A stretch of DNA of 64,000 nt from NCBI GenBank assembly GCA_947259925.1, contig CAMYOG010000006.1:62001-126000 (forward strand), in the 5' to 3' direction. Source of the DNA: Thermoanaerobaculia bacterium. GTDB lineage: Bacteria > Acidobacteriota > Thermoanaerobaculia > Multivoradales > JAHEKO01. Positions 24,073 to 32,378 of the stretch are shown here, in pieces. The notes beneath the pieces were generated by a model that was not told the origin of the DNA, ran no database searches, and worked only from the letters and a program-made list of their open reading frames with translations. The position numbers and the translations under genes were made by a program. Position 1 is the first letter of the stretch; each line of letters starts with the position of its first letter.

Positions 24073-25356
24073 CTACCCCAGCACCAGGGCCATGTCTCTC
24101 AGATTGATCGCGTAGTAGCGGAACTCTTCCAGCGCGTCGCGGCCGATATTGCAGTCGAGATACTCCTCGGCGCCCTCCACCAGCGGCGCCGAGTAGATGT
24201 CGACCCGACTCAGCTGGACGTCCGCCCGCGCCAGGTTGATGGTCAGGAACGGCGCGCGGAAGACCTCGACCTTGCGGAGCCCGCCGACGCCGCCGACCTT
24301 CACCTTCTGCGGATCGGCGATGGCGTGGATGCGCTCCCGGAAGCGGCGATAGAAGGGTGAGTAGAAGAAGGTGCGGTTGGCTCCGGTGTCGAGCCGGCAG
24401 ACCAGGTCCTGATTGAAGGCACGGGCGCGCACCAGCGGCTCGTGATCGTCGAGCGCCAGGTTGAAGCGCTTCCGTCTGGGCGGCCGGGCGGGGATCTCGA
24501 GCGTGTTGTCGGCCCAGAACCGGACCTCGCCGAGCGCCTCGAGCATCGGAAATCCGACCAGCCCCGGAATCCGGGTGCCGTCAGGGAAGGTCAGCTGATC
24601 GTCCGCGAAGATCAGAAAGACGACGTTGCGGTAGGTCGCCGTGCCGAAGCGGACACGATCCGCTACCGCGACGTCGGCGACGGCGGGCTTGCCGGTGGCG
24701 GTCGCCACCTGGAGACCGACTTCGCGAACCACGAGCCCGGCCCGCTCCGCTTCCGAGCGCATCAAGACCGACAAGTTGGCCCCGGTGTCGACCGCCAGCC
24801 GTATCTTGCGACCGCCGATCTCGATTGGCACCCGGCCGTCGAGTCGCCGATTGATCCGACCGGTCTTGGCGATCGCGACCTGCTGAGGCGGGATGTCGGC
24901 GAGCGCCGCCAGCAGCAGGGCGGTATTGCGCACCTCGCTCACCAGCTTCGGAGCCGGCCTCCCCAGCGGCGCCTGCACGATTCGCCGTGCGACCGCGAGC
25001 GCCGGCCCGTACTCGTGCAGCCGGAGGTGATTCGCCATCCGCAGGCGGCGCGCCTCGCCGACCAGCTCCACCGGCACGGCGCCGCCCGCGCTCAGCTCCA
25101 ACAGGGTCTGGTTCGAGGCGTGCGACCGGTTGAACGCATGCTGGACCGCGGCCGCCAGGAATCGCATCTCGGCGGATCCAGTGGGAGCGGACTCCGGGAT
25201 CCCTCCGAGGTGATCGCGCAGGGCGAAGTAGTCGCGCTGCCGATAGAGCTCGAGGAGCTCCTCGACCGAGGGCGGCTCGGTCGACGGCAGCGGACGCGCG
25301 GTCAGCGCGACGGCCGAGACCACCAGCACCACCAGCGCCAGTGTGCGCACCCTCAT
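24073..25356 (-). CDS. Exported retropepsin-like aspartic protease with two DTG sites
   Basis: 427 residues from the ATG at 25356, which starts a signal peptide (about 1-20). An alpha-helical region (30-160) resembling TPR repeats precedes two aspartic-protease domains. The first has the catalytic motif DTGAN at 190-194 with the flap-like FPDGTRIPGLVGFPMLEAL; the second has DTGAN at 323-327. Two retropepsin lobes in one chain could form an internal pseudo-dimer like pepsin. It is the second gene after the BNR protein (25-base gap), so it may process secreted proteins made from the same transcript. Confidence 0.75.
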   Translation of the reverse strand: MRVRTLALVVLVVSAVALTARPLPSTEPPSVEELLELYRQRDYFALRDHLGGIPESAPTGSAEMRFLAAAVQHAFNRSHASNQTLLELSAGGAVPVELVGEARRLRMANHLRLHEYGPALAVARRIVQAPLGRPAPKLVSEVRNTALLLAALADIPPQQVAIAKTGRINRRLDGRVPIEIGGRKIRLAVDTGANLSVLMRSEAERAGLVVREVGLQVATATGKPAVADVAVADRVRFGTATYRNVVFLIFADDQLTFPDGTRIPGLVGFPMLEALGEVRFWADNTLEIPARPPRRKRFNLALDDHEPLVRARAFNQDLVCRLDTGANRTFFYSPFYRRFRERIHAIADPQKVKVGGVGGLRKVEVFRAPFLTINLARADVQLSRVDIYSAPLVEGAEEYLDCNIGRDALEEFRYYAINLRDMALVLG

Positions 25357-25381
25357 CGCGCGACTATAGCCGCGCACGCTC

Positions 25382-28300
25382 CTACCTGCCGCCCGGTATC
25401 CCCCGGCCGGCACTCCACGGTACCCCGGCCGCCTCCAGGTCGGCCTCGAGGGCCGGTATCTCCTGCTCGAGGATCGCCGCGAACGCCGAGCGAATCCCGG
25501 CGAAGTCCTCCTGCGCGATCTCGAACTGGCGCTTGTGCATCGTGGTCGGCCCGTAGGTGGACATGGAGTTGCCGATACCGACCACGCTCAGACGGCGTAG
25601 CACGCTGACCGGACCCGGATCACCGAAGTTGTCGCGGCGGTCGTTGCCAGCCAGATCCTCGTGCAGGGCCATGACCCGCCGCTCGATGTCCCGCACCCGG
25701 TCGTCGAGCTCGTTGCCGGACACCGTCGACTCCATCAGGGCGCCCCGGATCAACTCCAGCTTCTCCTCGGTGTCATGGAAGAGATCGTGGGTCGCCTGGG
25801 CGACGCGGCCCATCTCCGCCATCTCCCTCCAGAACGCCGCCACCACCGCCGGCTCGGCACCCTTGTAGCCGCGCTCGCGCAGCGGCACGACCTCGAAGCT
25901 CTGCGACTGGCCGAAGTCGGTCACCGTCCCGTCGACGCGTTTCGCCATGCTGACGCTGTAGGTACCGGGGGCGACCATGTAGCCGCCACCGCCACCGAAG
26001 AAGCCGCCCCCGCTTTCGGGGTCGTACGGCCCGAGATCCGGATAGCTCAGGTCCCAGGCGACCCGATGAAAGCCGGCGCTCCCCGGCGCCGACAGACGAC
26101 GCACGACGTTCCCTTCGGCGTCGCGCACGTTGAGCAGGATGGTCGGATCCTCTTCGGTCTCCTCCTGGCGCAGCTCGTCCCATCCCGGATACGGGTTGTC
26201 CCCACTCTCTTCCTTGATCTCCTTCTCCTTCTCGTGCCGCGCCTGCTTGCGGGTCTGCAGACCGTCCTTCAGGTAGTAGGTAAAGATCGCGCCGAACGGT
26301 GGATTCTCCGCGGTGTAGAAGTCGGCTCCCTGGGTCGCCTTGGAGCCCCGACCGAGCGGCCGCCGCTGCATGTACCACCAGGCGTCCTTGACCGGAAAGA
26401 GCTGGGCATCGCGCTCGAGCATCTCTTCCGAGACCTCGCGCAGCGGGCTGTAGTCGTCGAGGATGTAGAAGCTGCGGCCGAAGGTCGCCCCGACCAGGTC
26501 GTTCTCGCGCTGCTGGATGACCAGATCGCGGAACGGGATGGTCGGCGCGCCCCCTTCGAGCTTGATCCACTTCTCGCCGCCGTCGACGGTGAAGAAGACA
26601 CCGAACTCGGTGCCGGCGAAGAGCAGGCTCGGGTTGACGTGGTCCTGGACCAGCCGCCAGACGATGTGGCGCTCGGGCAGATCCCCGGAGATGCTCTTCC
26701 AGGTCCGTCCCCGATCGGTGCTCTTGTAGACGTAGGGCGAGAAGTCACCCTTCTTGTGATCGTCGACCACCACGTAGACCGTGTTGGGGTCGTGCAGATC
26801 GGCCTTGATGTCGTTGACGAAGAAGTAGTCGGCGACGCCCGGCAGGGAGTCGACCTTACGCCAGCTCTGGCCACCGTCTTCGGTGATCTGGATCAGGCCG
26901 TCGTCGGTACCGGCGTAGAAGAGTCCGTCGACCAGCGGCGACTCGGCCAGCGAGGTGACCGTGGCGTACTTCGACATCGCCCACAGGTCCCAGATCGCGT
27001 CGAAGCTCCAGACCCGGTCCATCAGCGGCAGGGTCAGCCGGTCCTCGCCGCGCGACAGATCGCCGGAGATCGGCGTCCAGCTGTCGCCACGGTCGTCGCT
27101 ACGCCAGACCCGCTGGGAGGCGAAGTAGATCCGCGCCGGGTCGTGCGGACTGATCAGGATCGGCGAGTCCCAGTTGAACCGGTCCCACTCCTCGTCCGCT
27201 TCGGGCTGCGGCTGGATGTAGATGATCTCGCCGGTCTTCCGATCCCAGCGCGTCAGGTTCCCTTCCTGCCACTCCGAGTAGACGATGTTGGGATCGGTCG
27301 GATCGATCGCCGGCTGATGGCCGTCGCCGAACAGGGTGATCTGCCAATCCGAGTTGCGGATGCCGTTGACGTTGTCGGTCCGCGACGGCCCGTACTGCGT
27401 GTTGTTGTCCTGGGTGCCGCCGACCACGTTGTAGAACGGCTCGTCGTAGTCGACCGCCACCTTGTAGAACTGCGTGATCGGCAGGTTGGCGACGAACTTC
27501 CAGTTCTTGCCCAGGTCCCAACTCTCGTAGACGCCGCCGTCGGCGCCATTGAGCAGGTAGTCTGGATCGTTCGGGTCGAATGCGAGCGCGTGGTTGTCGC
27601 CGTGCTTGTGCTCCTCGCCGACCGGCACGAACGTCTTGCCGCCGTCCTCCGAGACGTGCATTCGTGGATCCATCTGGTAGATCCGATCGAACTTGTGCGG
27701 ACTGGCGAAGATCTCCTGGTAGTAGTGGGGCCCGGTACCGCCCGAGAGATAGTCGCTGCGCTTCTCCCAGGTCTCGCCGCCGTCCTCCGAACGGTAGAAG
27801 CCGCCCTCGCGATGCGCGAGCTCGACGGTCGCGTAGACGACGTCGGGGTATTGGGGCGAGATCGCCAGGCCGATCTTGCCCATGTCCTCGCCGGGCAGAC
27901 CGCTGGTCAGCTCGCGCCAGGTCTGGCCGCCGTCCTCGGACTTGTGGATACCGCTCTCCGGACCGCCGTTGATCAGCGCCGCTACCGTGCGATGGCGCTG
28001 GTGCATGGCGGCGTAGAGGACCTCCGGATCCCGCGGGTCCATCCGCACCTCGTTGACGCCGGTGTACTCGCCTCCTGAGAGGATGTTCTCCCAGGTAGCA
28101 CCGCCGTCGGTCGTCTTGAACAGCCCTCGATCGCCTCCCGGCGTCCACAGCGGCCCCTGGGAAGCGATGTACACGGTGTTCGAGTCCTCGGGGTGGACGA
28201 TGATGTTTCCGACGTGCTCGGACTCCTCGAGCCCCACCTTCTCCCAGCTGGCGCCGCCGTCCCGACTCCGGTAGACACCGTCGCCGTAGCCGACGTGACG

Positions 28301-28681
28301 ACCGCCGACGTTCTCGCCGGTGCCGACCCAGATGGTGGACGGGTTGTTCGGGTCGATGGTGATCGAGCCGATCGAGTAGGAGCCCTGGCCGTCGAAAATC
28401 GATTCCCAGGTGGTGCCGGCGTTGGTGGTTTTCCAGACCCCGCCGCTGCCCACACCGACGTACCAGACGCTCTGGTCGTTCGGATCGACGGCGATGTCGG
28501 CGATTCGGCCGGACATCAGCGCCGGCCCGATGCTCCGCATCTCGAGACCGGAGAAGGTCGACGCCTGCATCTTCGAGGTGTCTTCCGGCTCCTCGGCCTT
28601 GTCCGCCCTCTTCCCTTTCGCCGCCCACGCGCAGGGTACCGAAATGATCATGAGCACAGCGATCGCCTTCACGAGTCTCAT
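25382..28681 (-). CDS. Very large secreted BNR/sortilin (VPS10)-type beta-propeller protein
   Basis: 1,099 residues from the ATG at 28681, chosen because GGAGG lies eight bases before it; a TTG two codons earlier is less likely. After a signal peptide (to about 21) the chain carries many BNR repeats of the type S/T-x-DGG-x-TW (NAGTTWESI, DGGASWEKV, DGGATWENI, DGGQTWREL, DGGETWEKR, DGGQSWRKV), consistent with a ten-bladed sortilin-type propeller. The C-terminal 300 residues hold a short beta domain (NVRDAEGNVVRRL, typical of such proteins) and a helical end. Relatives are abundant in Acidobacteriota and related phyla and are often called glycosyl hydrolases, but no catalytic residues are known; treat as a secreted binding protein. 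Confidence 0.85.
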   Translation of the reverse strand: MRLVKAIAVLMIISVPCAWAAKGKRADKAEEPEDTSKMQASTFSGLEMRSIGPALMSGRIADIAVDPNDQSVWYVGVGSGGVWKTTNAGTTWESIFDGQGSYSIGSITIDPNNPSTIWVGTGENVGGRHVGYGDGVYRSRDGGASWEKVGLEESEHVGNIIVHPEDSNTVYIASQGPLWTPGGDRGLFKTTDGGATWENILSGGEYTGVNEVRMDPRDPEVLYAAMHQRHRTVAALINGGPESGIHKSEDGGQTWRELTSGLPGEDMGKIGLAISPQYPDVVYATVELAHREGGFYRSEDGGETWEKRSDYLSGGTGPHYYQEIFASPHKFDRIYQMDPRMHVSEDGGKTFVPVGEEHKHGDNHALAFDPNDPDYLLNGADGGVYESWDLGKNWKFVANLPITQFYKVAVDYDEPFYNVVGGTQDNNTQYGPSRTDNVNGIRNSDWQITLFGDGHQPAIDPTDPNIVYSEWQEGNLTRWDRKTGEIIYIQPQPEADEEWDRFNWDSPILISPHDPARIYFASQRVWRSDDRGDSWTPISGDLSRGEDRLTLPLMDRVWSFDAIWDLWAMSKYATVTSLAESPLVDGLFYAGTDDGLIQITEDGGQSWRKVDSLPGVADYFFVNDIKADLHDPNTVYVVVDDHKKGDFSPYVYKSTDRGRTWKSISGDLPERHIVWRLVQDHVNPSLLFAGTEFGVFFTVDGGEKWIKLEGGAPTIPFRDLVIQQRENDLVGATFGRSFYILDDYSPLREVSEEMLERDAQLFPVKDAWWYMQRRPLGRGSKATQGADFYTAENPPFGAIFTYYLKDGLQTRKQARHEKEKEIKEESGDNPYPGWDELRQEETEEDPTILLNVRDAEGNVVRRLSAPGSAGFHRVAWDLSYPDLGPYDPESGGGFFGGGGGYMVAPGTYSVSMAKRVDGTVTDFGQSQSFEVVPLRERGYKGAEPAVVAAFWREMAEMGRVAQATHDLFHDTEEKLELIRGALMESTVSGNELDDRVRDIERRVMALHEDLAGNDRRDNFGDPGPVSVLRRLSVVGIGNSMSTYGPTTMHKRQFEIAQEDFAGIRSAFAAILEQEIPALEADLEAAGVPWSAGRGIPGGR

Positions 28682-28762
28682 CGTCAAAGCCTCCAGTTTC
28701 GATGATGTGTGGGGCCGCGTTCCCAGCGCGGCACCAACGAGCGTAGCAGACCCGACCGCCGC

Positions 28763-30106
28763 TCAGTGGATGTCGTACGCCCCGCCGCCGATGAACTCGC
28801 GTAGCAGCGAGGTCGCCGGCACCTTCGCCTCGTCGCCGGCACTGACGTCGGCGATCGAGTTCATCAGCTCGCTGATGCGGCGAGCGCGCAGATAGCCGTC
28901 GAGACGTTTCTCGTTGTCCTGCCACTTCTCGAGGAACGGCTCGAGGTGCTCGGCCAGGTGCCGCTCCAGAAACGGCAGCTCGTAGGCGAGCGAGCTGTTG
29001 ACCTGATAGTCGGCCTGGCTCTGATGCGGAATGATGTGCTTGAGCTCGCTCCGACGCACGAAGTGCCAGTGGAGAATCGTCCTCTCGGGGGAGTAGGCCC
29101 GGAATTTCGAGTCCCTGATCATCCGGCGTAGCAGCCGGATGTCCGTCCACCGGATGTAGCGGCCGTTGGTGTTCTTGAGCTGGGCGATGGTCTCGATGTA
29201 GACCCTGAACTTGTGCTCGTCCGGCACACTCTCGGTCAGTCCGCCGTAGAGGCCGTGCAGGGTATCGAGCAGGATGAGCGTCTCGGCGCTCGCCTCGAAG
29301 CGGGTCGTCTCGCTGGTCCGCTTGCCGCTCTTGAAATCGTAGACCGGCACGTCGATCGCGCGGCCGCGGTCGAGCTCCTCCAGGTGCTGGTTGATCAGCT
29401 TCAGGTCGAGCGCTTCGGGGGTCTCGAAGTCGTAGTCGCCGAACTCGTCGCGCGGATGGAGCTCGAGGTCGAAGAAGTAGTTGTCGAGCGCCAGCGGGAT
29501 CACGTGCACCCCCTCGGCCTCGAGGCGGTGCATCAGCTTGTGGGTGGTCGTCGTCTTGCCCGAGCTGCTCGGTCCGGCGACGACGATGAAGCGCAGCTCC
29601 TCGTGCCGCTCCAGAATCGCCGCGGCGGCGCCGTCGATCATCGATTCGAAGCGCTCGTCGCTCGCCTCGATCAGCTCTCCCAGCCGGCCCGAGAGGATGA
29701 TCTCGTTCAATCCCTCGACCGTATGGCAGCCTTGCTCGACCGCCCAGTCGAGCGCCTGCCACATCTGCTTGTAGGGCAGATACTCGACCTCTTCCGAGCT
29801 GCGCTGAGCGCGCATTCGCGCCCGGCCCGAGCGGTAGAGGATGTACGACTTCGCCGTACGAGCGTGGCCGTTCTTGATCAGCACCCGCTCGACCACGTCC
29901 TGGATCTCCTCGACCGTGGGCGAAGCGTCCTCGGTGTAGGTGGCCTCCAGCGCCTCGACCACCTGGCCGCTCAGTCGCTCGGAGAGATCTCGATCGTGAC
30001 CGCCGATCGCCGCCGCCGCCTTGTAGATGGCGACGGTGATCTTGTCGCGATCGAACGGCACGACCTCACCGTTCCGCTTGATGATGGTCCGTATTCCGTC
30101 CGGCAT
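28763..30106 (-). CDS. ATP-cone/uridine kinase fusion protein
   Basis: 447 residues from the ATG at 30106. Residues 1-95 are an ATP-cone, with IKRNGEVVPFDRDKITVAIYKA at the start and the usual helices to SYILYR; this domain binds ATP/dATP and acts as an allosteric switch in ribonucleotide reductases and NrdR. From about 170 a uridine-kinase/phosphoribulokinase-type kinase follows, with P-loop GPSSSGKTTT (178-187), LDNYFFD and DFETPEALDL. The expected reaction is nucleoside phosphorylation, tuned by adenine nucleotides. Such fusions exist in several bacteria, but the true substrate is not settled. It is a single-gene unit. Confidence 0.85.
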   Translation of the reverse strand: MPDGIRTIIKRNGEVVPFDRDKITVAIYKAAAAIGGHDRDLSERLSGQVVEALEATYTEDASPTVEEIQDVVERVLIKNGHARTAKSYILYRSGRARMRAQRSSEEVEYLPYKQMWQALDWAVEQGCHTVEGLNEIILSGRLGELIEASDERFESMIDGAAAAILERHEELRFIVVAGPSSSGKTTTTHKLMHRLEAEGVHVIPLALDNYFFDLELHPRDEFGDYDFETPEALDLKLINQHLEELDRGRAIDVPVYDFKSGKRTSETTRFEASAETLILLDTLHGLYGGLTESVPDEHKFRVYIETIAQLKNTNGRYIRWTDIRLLRRMIRDSKFRAYSPERTILHWHFVRRSELKHIIPHQSQADYQVNSSLAYELPFLERHLAEHLEPFLEKWQDNEKRLDGYLRARRISELMNSIADVSAGDEAKVPATSLLREFIGGGAYDIH

Positions 30107-30246
30107 CGGTACCGAGAATAGCGCAAGCTCGCCACCCTGGAATCCGTCATCGCTAGTGTCGTCCCGGCGCCGGAGCGACGTCACAGCCGGACCGGTGCTC
30201 GATCACCGGACCTCGAACCGACGGACTCTAGAAGGGGGTGACGGCG

Positions 30247-30297
30247 ATGCAGGTACGGACTCGCGTCCTGGCGGCCACGTTCATCTGGTCGGATTAG
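30247..30297 (+). CDS. Possible 16-residue small ORF
   Basis: ATG to TAG over 17 codons, coding MQVRTRVLAATFIWSD. It follows a GAAGGGGG motif eight bases upstream and is followed seven bases later by a strong hairpin (30304-30331). It may be a leader peptide or simply part of a small transcript. Too short to judge by codon use. Confidence 0.25.
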   Translation: MQVRTRVLAATFIWSD

Positions 30298-30303
30298 GGC
30301 GAT

Positions 30304-30340
30304 CGCCGGGCCGCGCCAAGGCGGCCCGGCGCTTCTCTCG
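30304..30340 (+). terminator. Strong hairpin, probable terminator
   Basis: CGCCGGGCCGC (30304-30314) pairs perfectly with GCGGCCCGGCG (30321-30331) around a GCCAAG loop, and is followed by CTTCTCTCG. The 11-bp G/C stem with a pyrimidine tail fits a factor-independent terminator on the + strand, ending any transcript that starts between 30107 and 30300. It lies 95 bases before the LysM-FecR gene, so it could also work as an attenuator. Confidence 0.55.
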
Positions 30341-30425
30341 ACGGCTGGCGGCTCACACGGCGGCGCCGATGCACCGGCGGAGCGACAGCTGCGGGGTGAC
30401 TCACCGGCATCGGGGCGAGTAAGCT

Positions 30426-32378
30426 ATGCGGACGATGACCAGGCATCCGGCGCGGGGTCTGGCCGCCTCGTTGCTGCTGATCTTCGCCGCGGCCGCCTTC
30501 GGCCAGGACGAAGCGGGAGCGGGCGGCGGCGACGGTATGCTCACCGGCTGGCACATCGTGCGGCCGGGCGAGAATCTGATCCGCATCACCACCAAGTACC
30601 TCGGATCGCCGGCGCGCTGGCGCGAGAACTGGAAGCTCAATCCGGAGATCAAGAATCCGCACGTGATCGCGCCGGGCACCCGGCTGCGCATCCTGCTCGA
30701 CTTCGAGCTCGCACCGCCGGTGGCCAGGCTCAAGGAGGTGTCGGGCCAGGTCGAGGAGCGGCCGGTACCGATCCCCTGGAACGACGCGCAGGCCGAGGAC
30801 CTGCTGGTCGAGAAGGACGGTCTGCGCACCTACAAGGACTCGTCGACCGAGCTCGAGTTCCGCGACGGCTCCAACCTGGTCCTGTCCGAGGAGTCGCTGG
30901 TCTTCCTGCGCACGTCGGAGCGCTCCGTGACCGGGCCGAAGAAGCGCTCGGTCGAGATCGTCGAGGGGCAGGCCGAGGTACAGGCGCTCGAGCCGGGCGC
31001 GCCTCGTACCGACATCGAGATCCTGGTCGGCACCGCCAAGGCGACCGCTACCCAGAGTGAAGACGGCCTGGCGCAGGCGCGCGCCCGTAAGGCGGCCGAC
31101 GGCGCCGCCCAGGTCATGGTCTACGAGGGAGCCAGCGAAGTCGAGGCCGGCGGCGAGTCGGTGGAGGTGCCCAAAGGGATGGGCACCGCGGTGCCCGAGA
31201 ACGCACGGCCGTCGCCGCCCGAGAAGCTACTGCCGCCACCGGCGCCGCTCGAGCCGGCTGCGGCCAGCGAGTGGCCCTTCGGCAACCCCTGGTTCTCGTG
31301 GCAGCCGGTGCCGGAAGCCCGAGCGCACACGGTCGAGATCTGCGCCGATCCCGGCTGCGGCCAGCTGGTCCGGAGGGCAGCCGAGGTCCGCGACGCGCGC
31401 TGGCGCCCCGAGCCGCTCCCCGAAGGGGATCTCTACTGGCGGGTCACCGCGGTCGCCCCGTCGGGGCTCGACGGCTATCCGAGCGAGGCGGTGCCGTTCA
31501 AGATCCTGTTCAGCGGTACCGACACGTTGCCACCCACCGGCGAGCTGTCGGTCAGCGGCGAGAGCGTGACCCGTGACGGCGTCACCTACTACGAGGCGGG
31601 CGCGAGCATCGAGGCCTCGATGACCGACGGTGAGAGCGGCATCGAGAGCTGGACCGTGGAGGTCGACGGTCGCCAGCTCGACGAGAGCGAGCTGGCGGGA
31701 CCTTGGGCGACCGGCGAGCACACTGCCAGAGTGGTCGGCGTCGATCGCGCCGGCAATCGAGGAGCGAGCGACAGCATCCGCTTCCAGGTCGACGCCGACG
31801 GCCCGGCGGTCGAGCTCCGTACGGGTGGGAGCGAGTTGGTCGCGGAGAAGCTCGGAGTCGGCTCGATTCCCGAGCAGTGGTGCAAACGGCGCAAGCGCTG
31901 GGTCAAGAGATACACCCGGCCGACCTCGGGCGAGTGGCCGGTCTGGACCCTGATCGCGGCCGGGAGTACCGAGACGCCGATGACCGACGACTACGACCCC
32001 GAAGAGATTCTGAGACCCGGACAGCGCACCGATCTGCGAGTGGATGTCGCGGGTGACGACCCCGGGGTCCTGCTGCTGGCCGCCGGAAGGCTCGACGTCG
32101 GACCGAGCGCGGTGACCGTCGAAGACGGCGGCGACGTCAGCTTCTGCAGACCCGCCGGGCCCGGAGGCCCCGGCTACGCGAAGAACGCGATCCTCTGGGT
32201 AGGCGCGACCGACGCCGGAAGCGGCAAGGTTGTCTCACTCTCGATCGACACCGAGAGCCGCGACGCTGCCGACCCGGGCGCGGCAGCCGAGATCCACCTG
32301 GTCGTCGAGACCGAGGACGTCCTCGGCAATCGTCGCCGCGTCGAGTTGCCCTTCCGGCCCCTCAAGACGACCGACTGA
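30426..32378 (+). CDS. Exported LysM-FecR domain protein
   Basis: 650 residues from the ATG at 30426 (a second ATG three codons on is possible). A signal peptide (to about 26) is followed by a LysM-like repeat (GWHIVRPGENLIRITTKYL, about 41-95), which binds peptidoglycan, then a FecR-type beta domain (about 100-245, with YKDSSTELEFRDGSNLVLSEES) and several Ig-like beta segments with SGIESWTVEVDGRQ and DRAGNRG. Proteins with this order occur next to or within sensory envelope systems. Without a sigma factor nearby, the FecR part is probably structural, not a sigma regulator. Confidence 0.78.
   Translation: MRTMTRHPARGLAASLLLIFAAAAFGQDEAGAGGGDGMLTGWHIVRPGENLIRITTKYLGSPARWRENWKLNPEIKNPHVIAPGTRLRILLDFELAPPVARLKEVSGQVEERPVPIPWNDAQAEDLLVEKDGLRTYKDSSTELEFRDGSNLVLSEESLVFLRTSERSVTGPKKRSVEIVEGQAEVQALEPGAPRTDIEILVGTAKATATQSEDGLAQARARKAADGAAQVMVYEGASEVEAGGESVEVPKGMGTAVPENARPSPPEKLLPPPAPLEPAAASEWPFGNPWFSWQPVPEARAHTVEICADPGCGQLVRRAAEVRDARWRPEPLPEGDLYWRVTAVAPSGLDGYPSEAVPFKILFSGTDTLPPTGELSVSGESVTRDGVTYYEAGASIEASMTDGESGIESWTVEVDGRQLDESELAGPWATGEHTARVVGVDRAGNRGASDSIRFQVDADGPAVELRTGGSELVAEKLGVGSIPEQWCKRRKRWVKRYTRPTSGEWPVWTLIAAGSTETPMTDDYDPEEILRPGQRTDLRVDVAGDDPGVLLLAAGRLDVGPSAVTVEDGGDVSFCRPAGPGGPGYAKNAILWVGATDAGSGKVVSLSIDTESRDAADPGAAAEIHLVVETEDVLGNRRRVELPFRPLKTTD

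Noticed and set aside
27099-29762. 887-codon open frame on the - strand
   Set aside because: Arg/Gly-rich translation out of frame with the BNR protein and the kinase, both of which have recognised domains. No domain in this frame.
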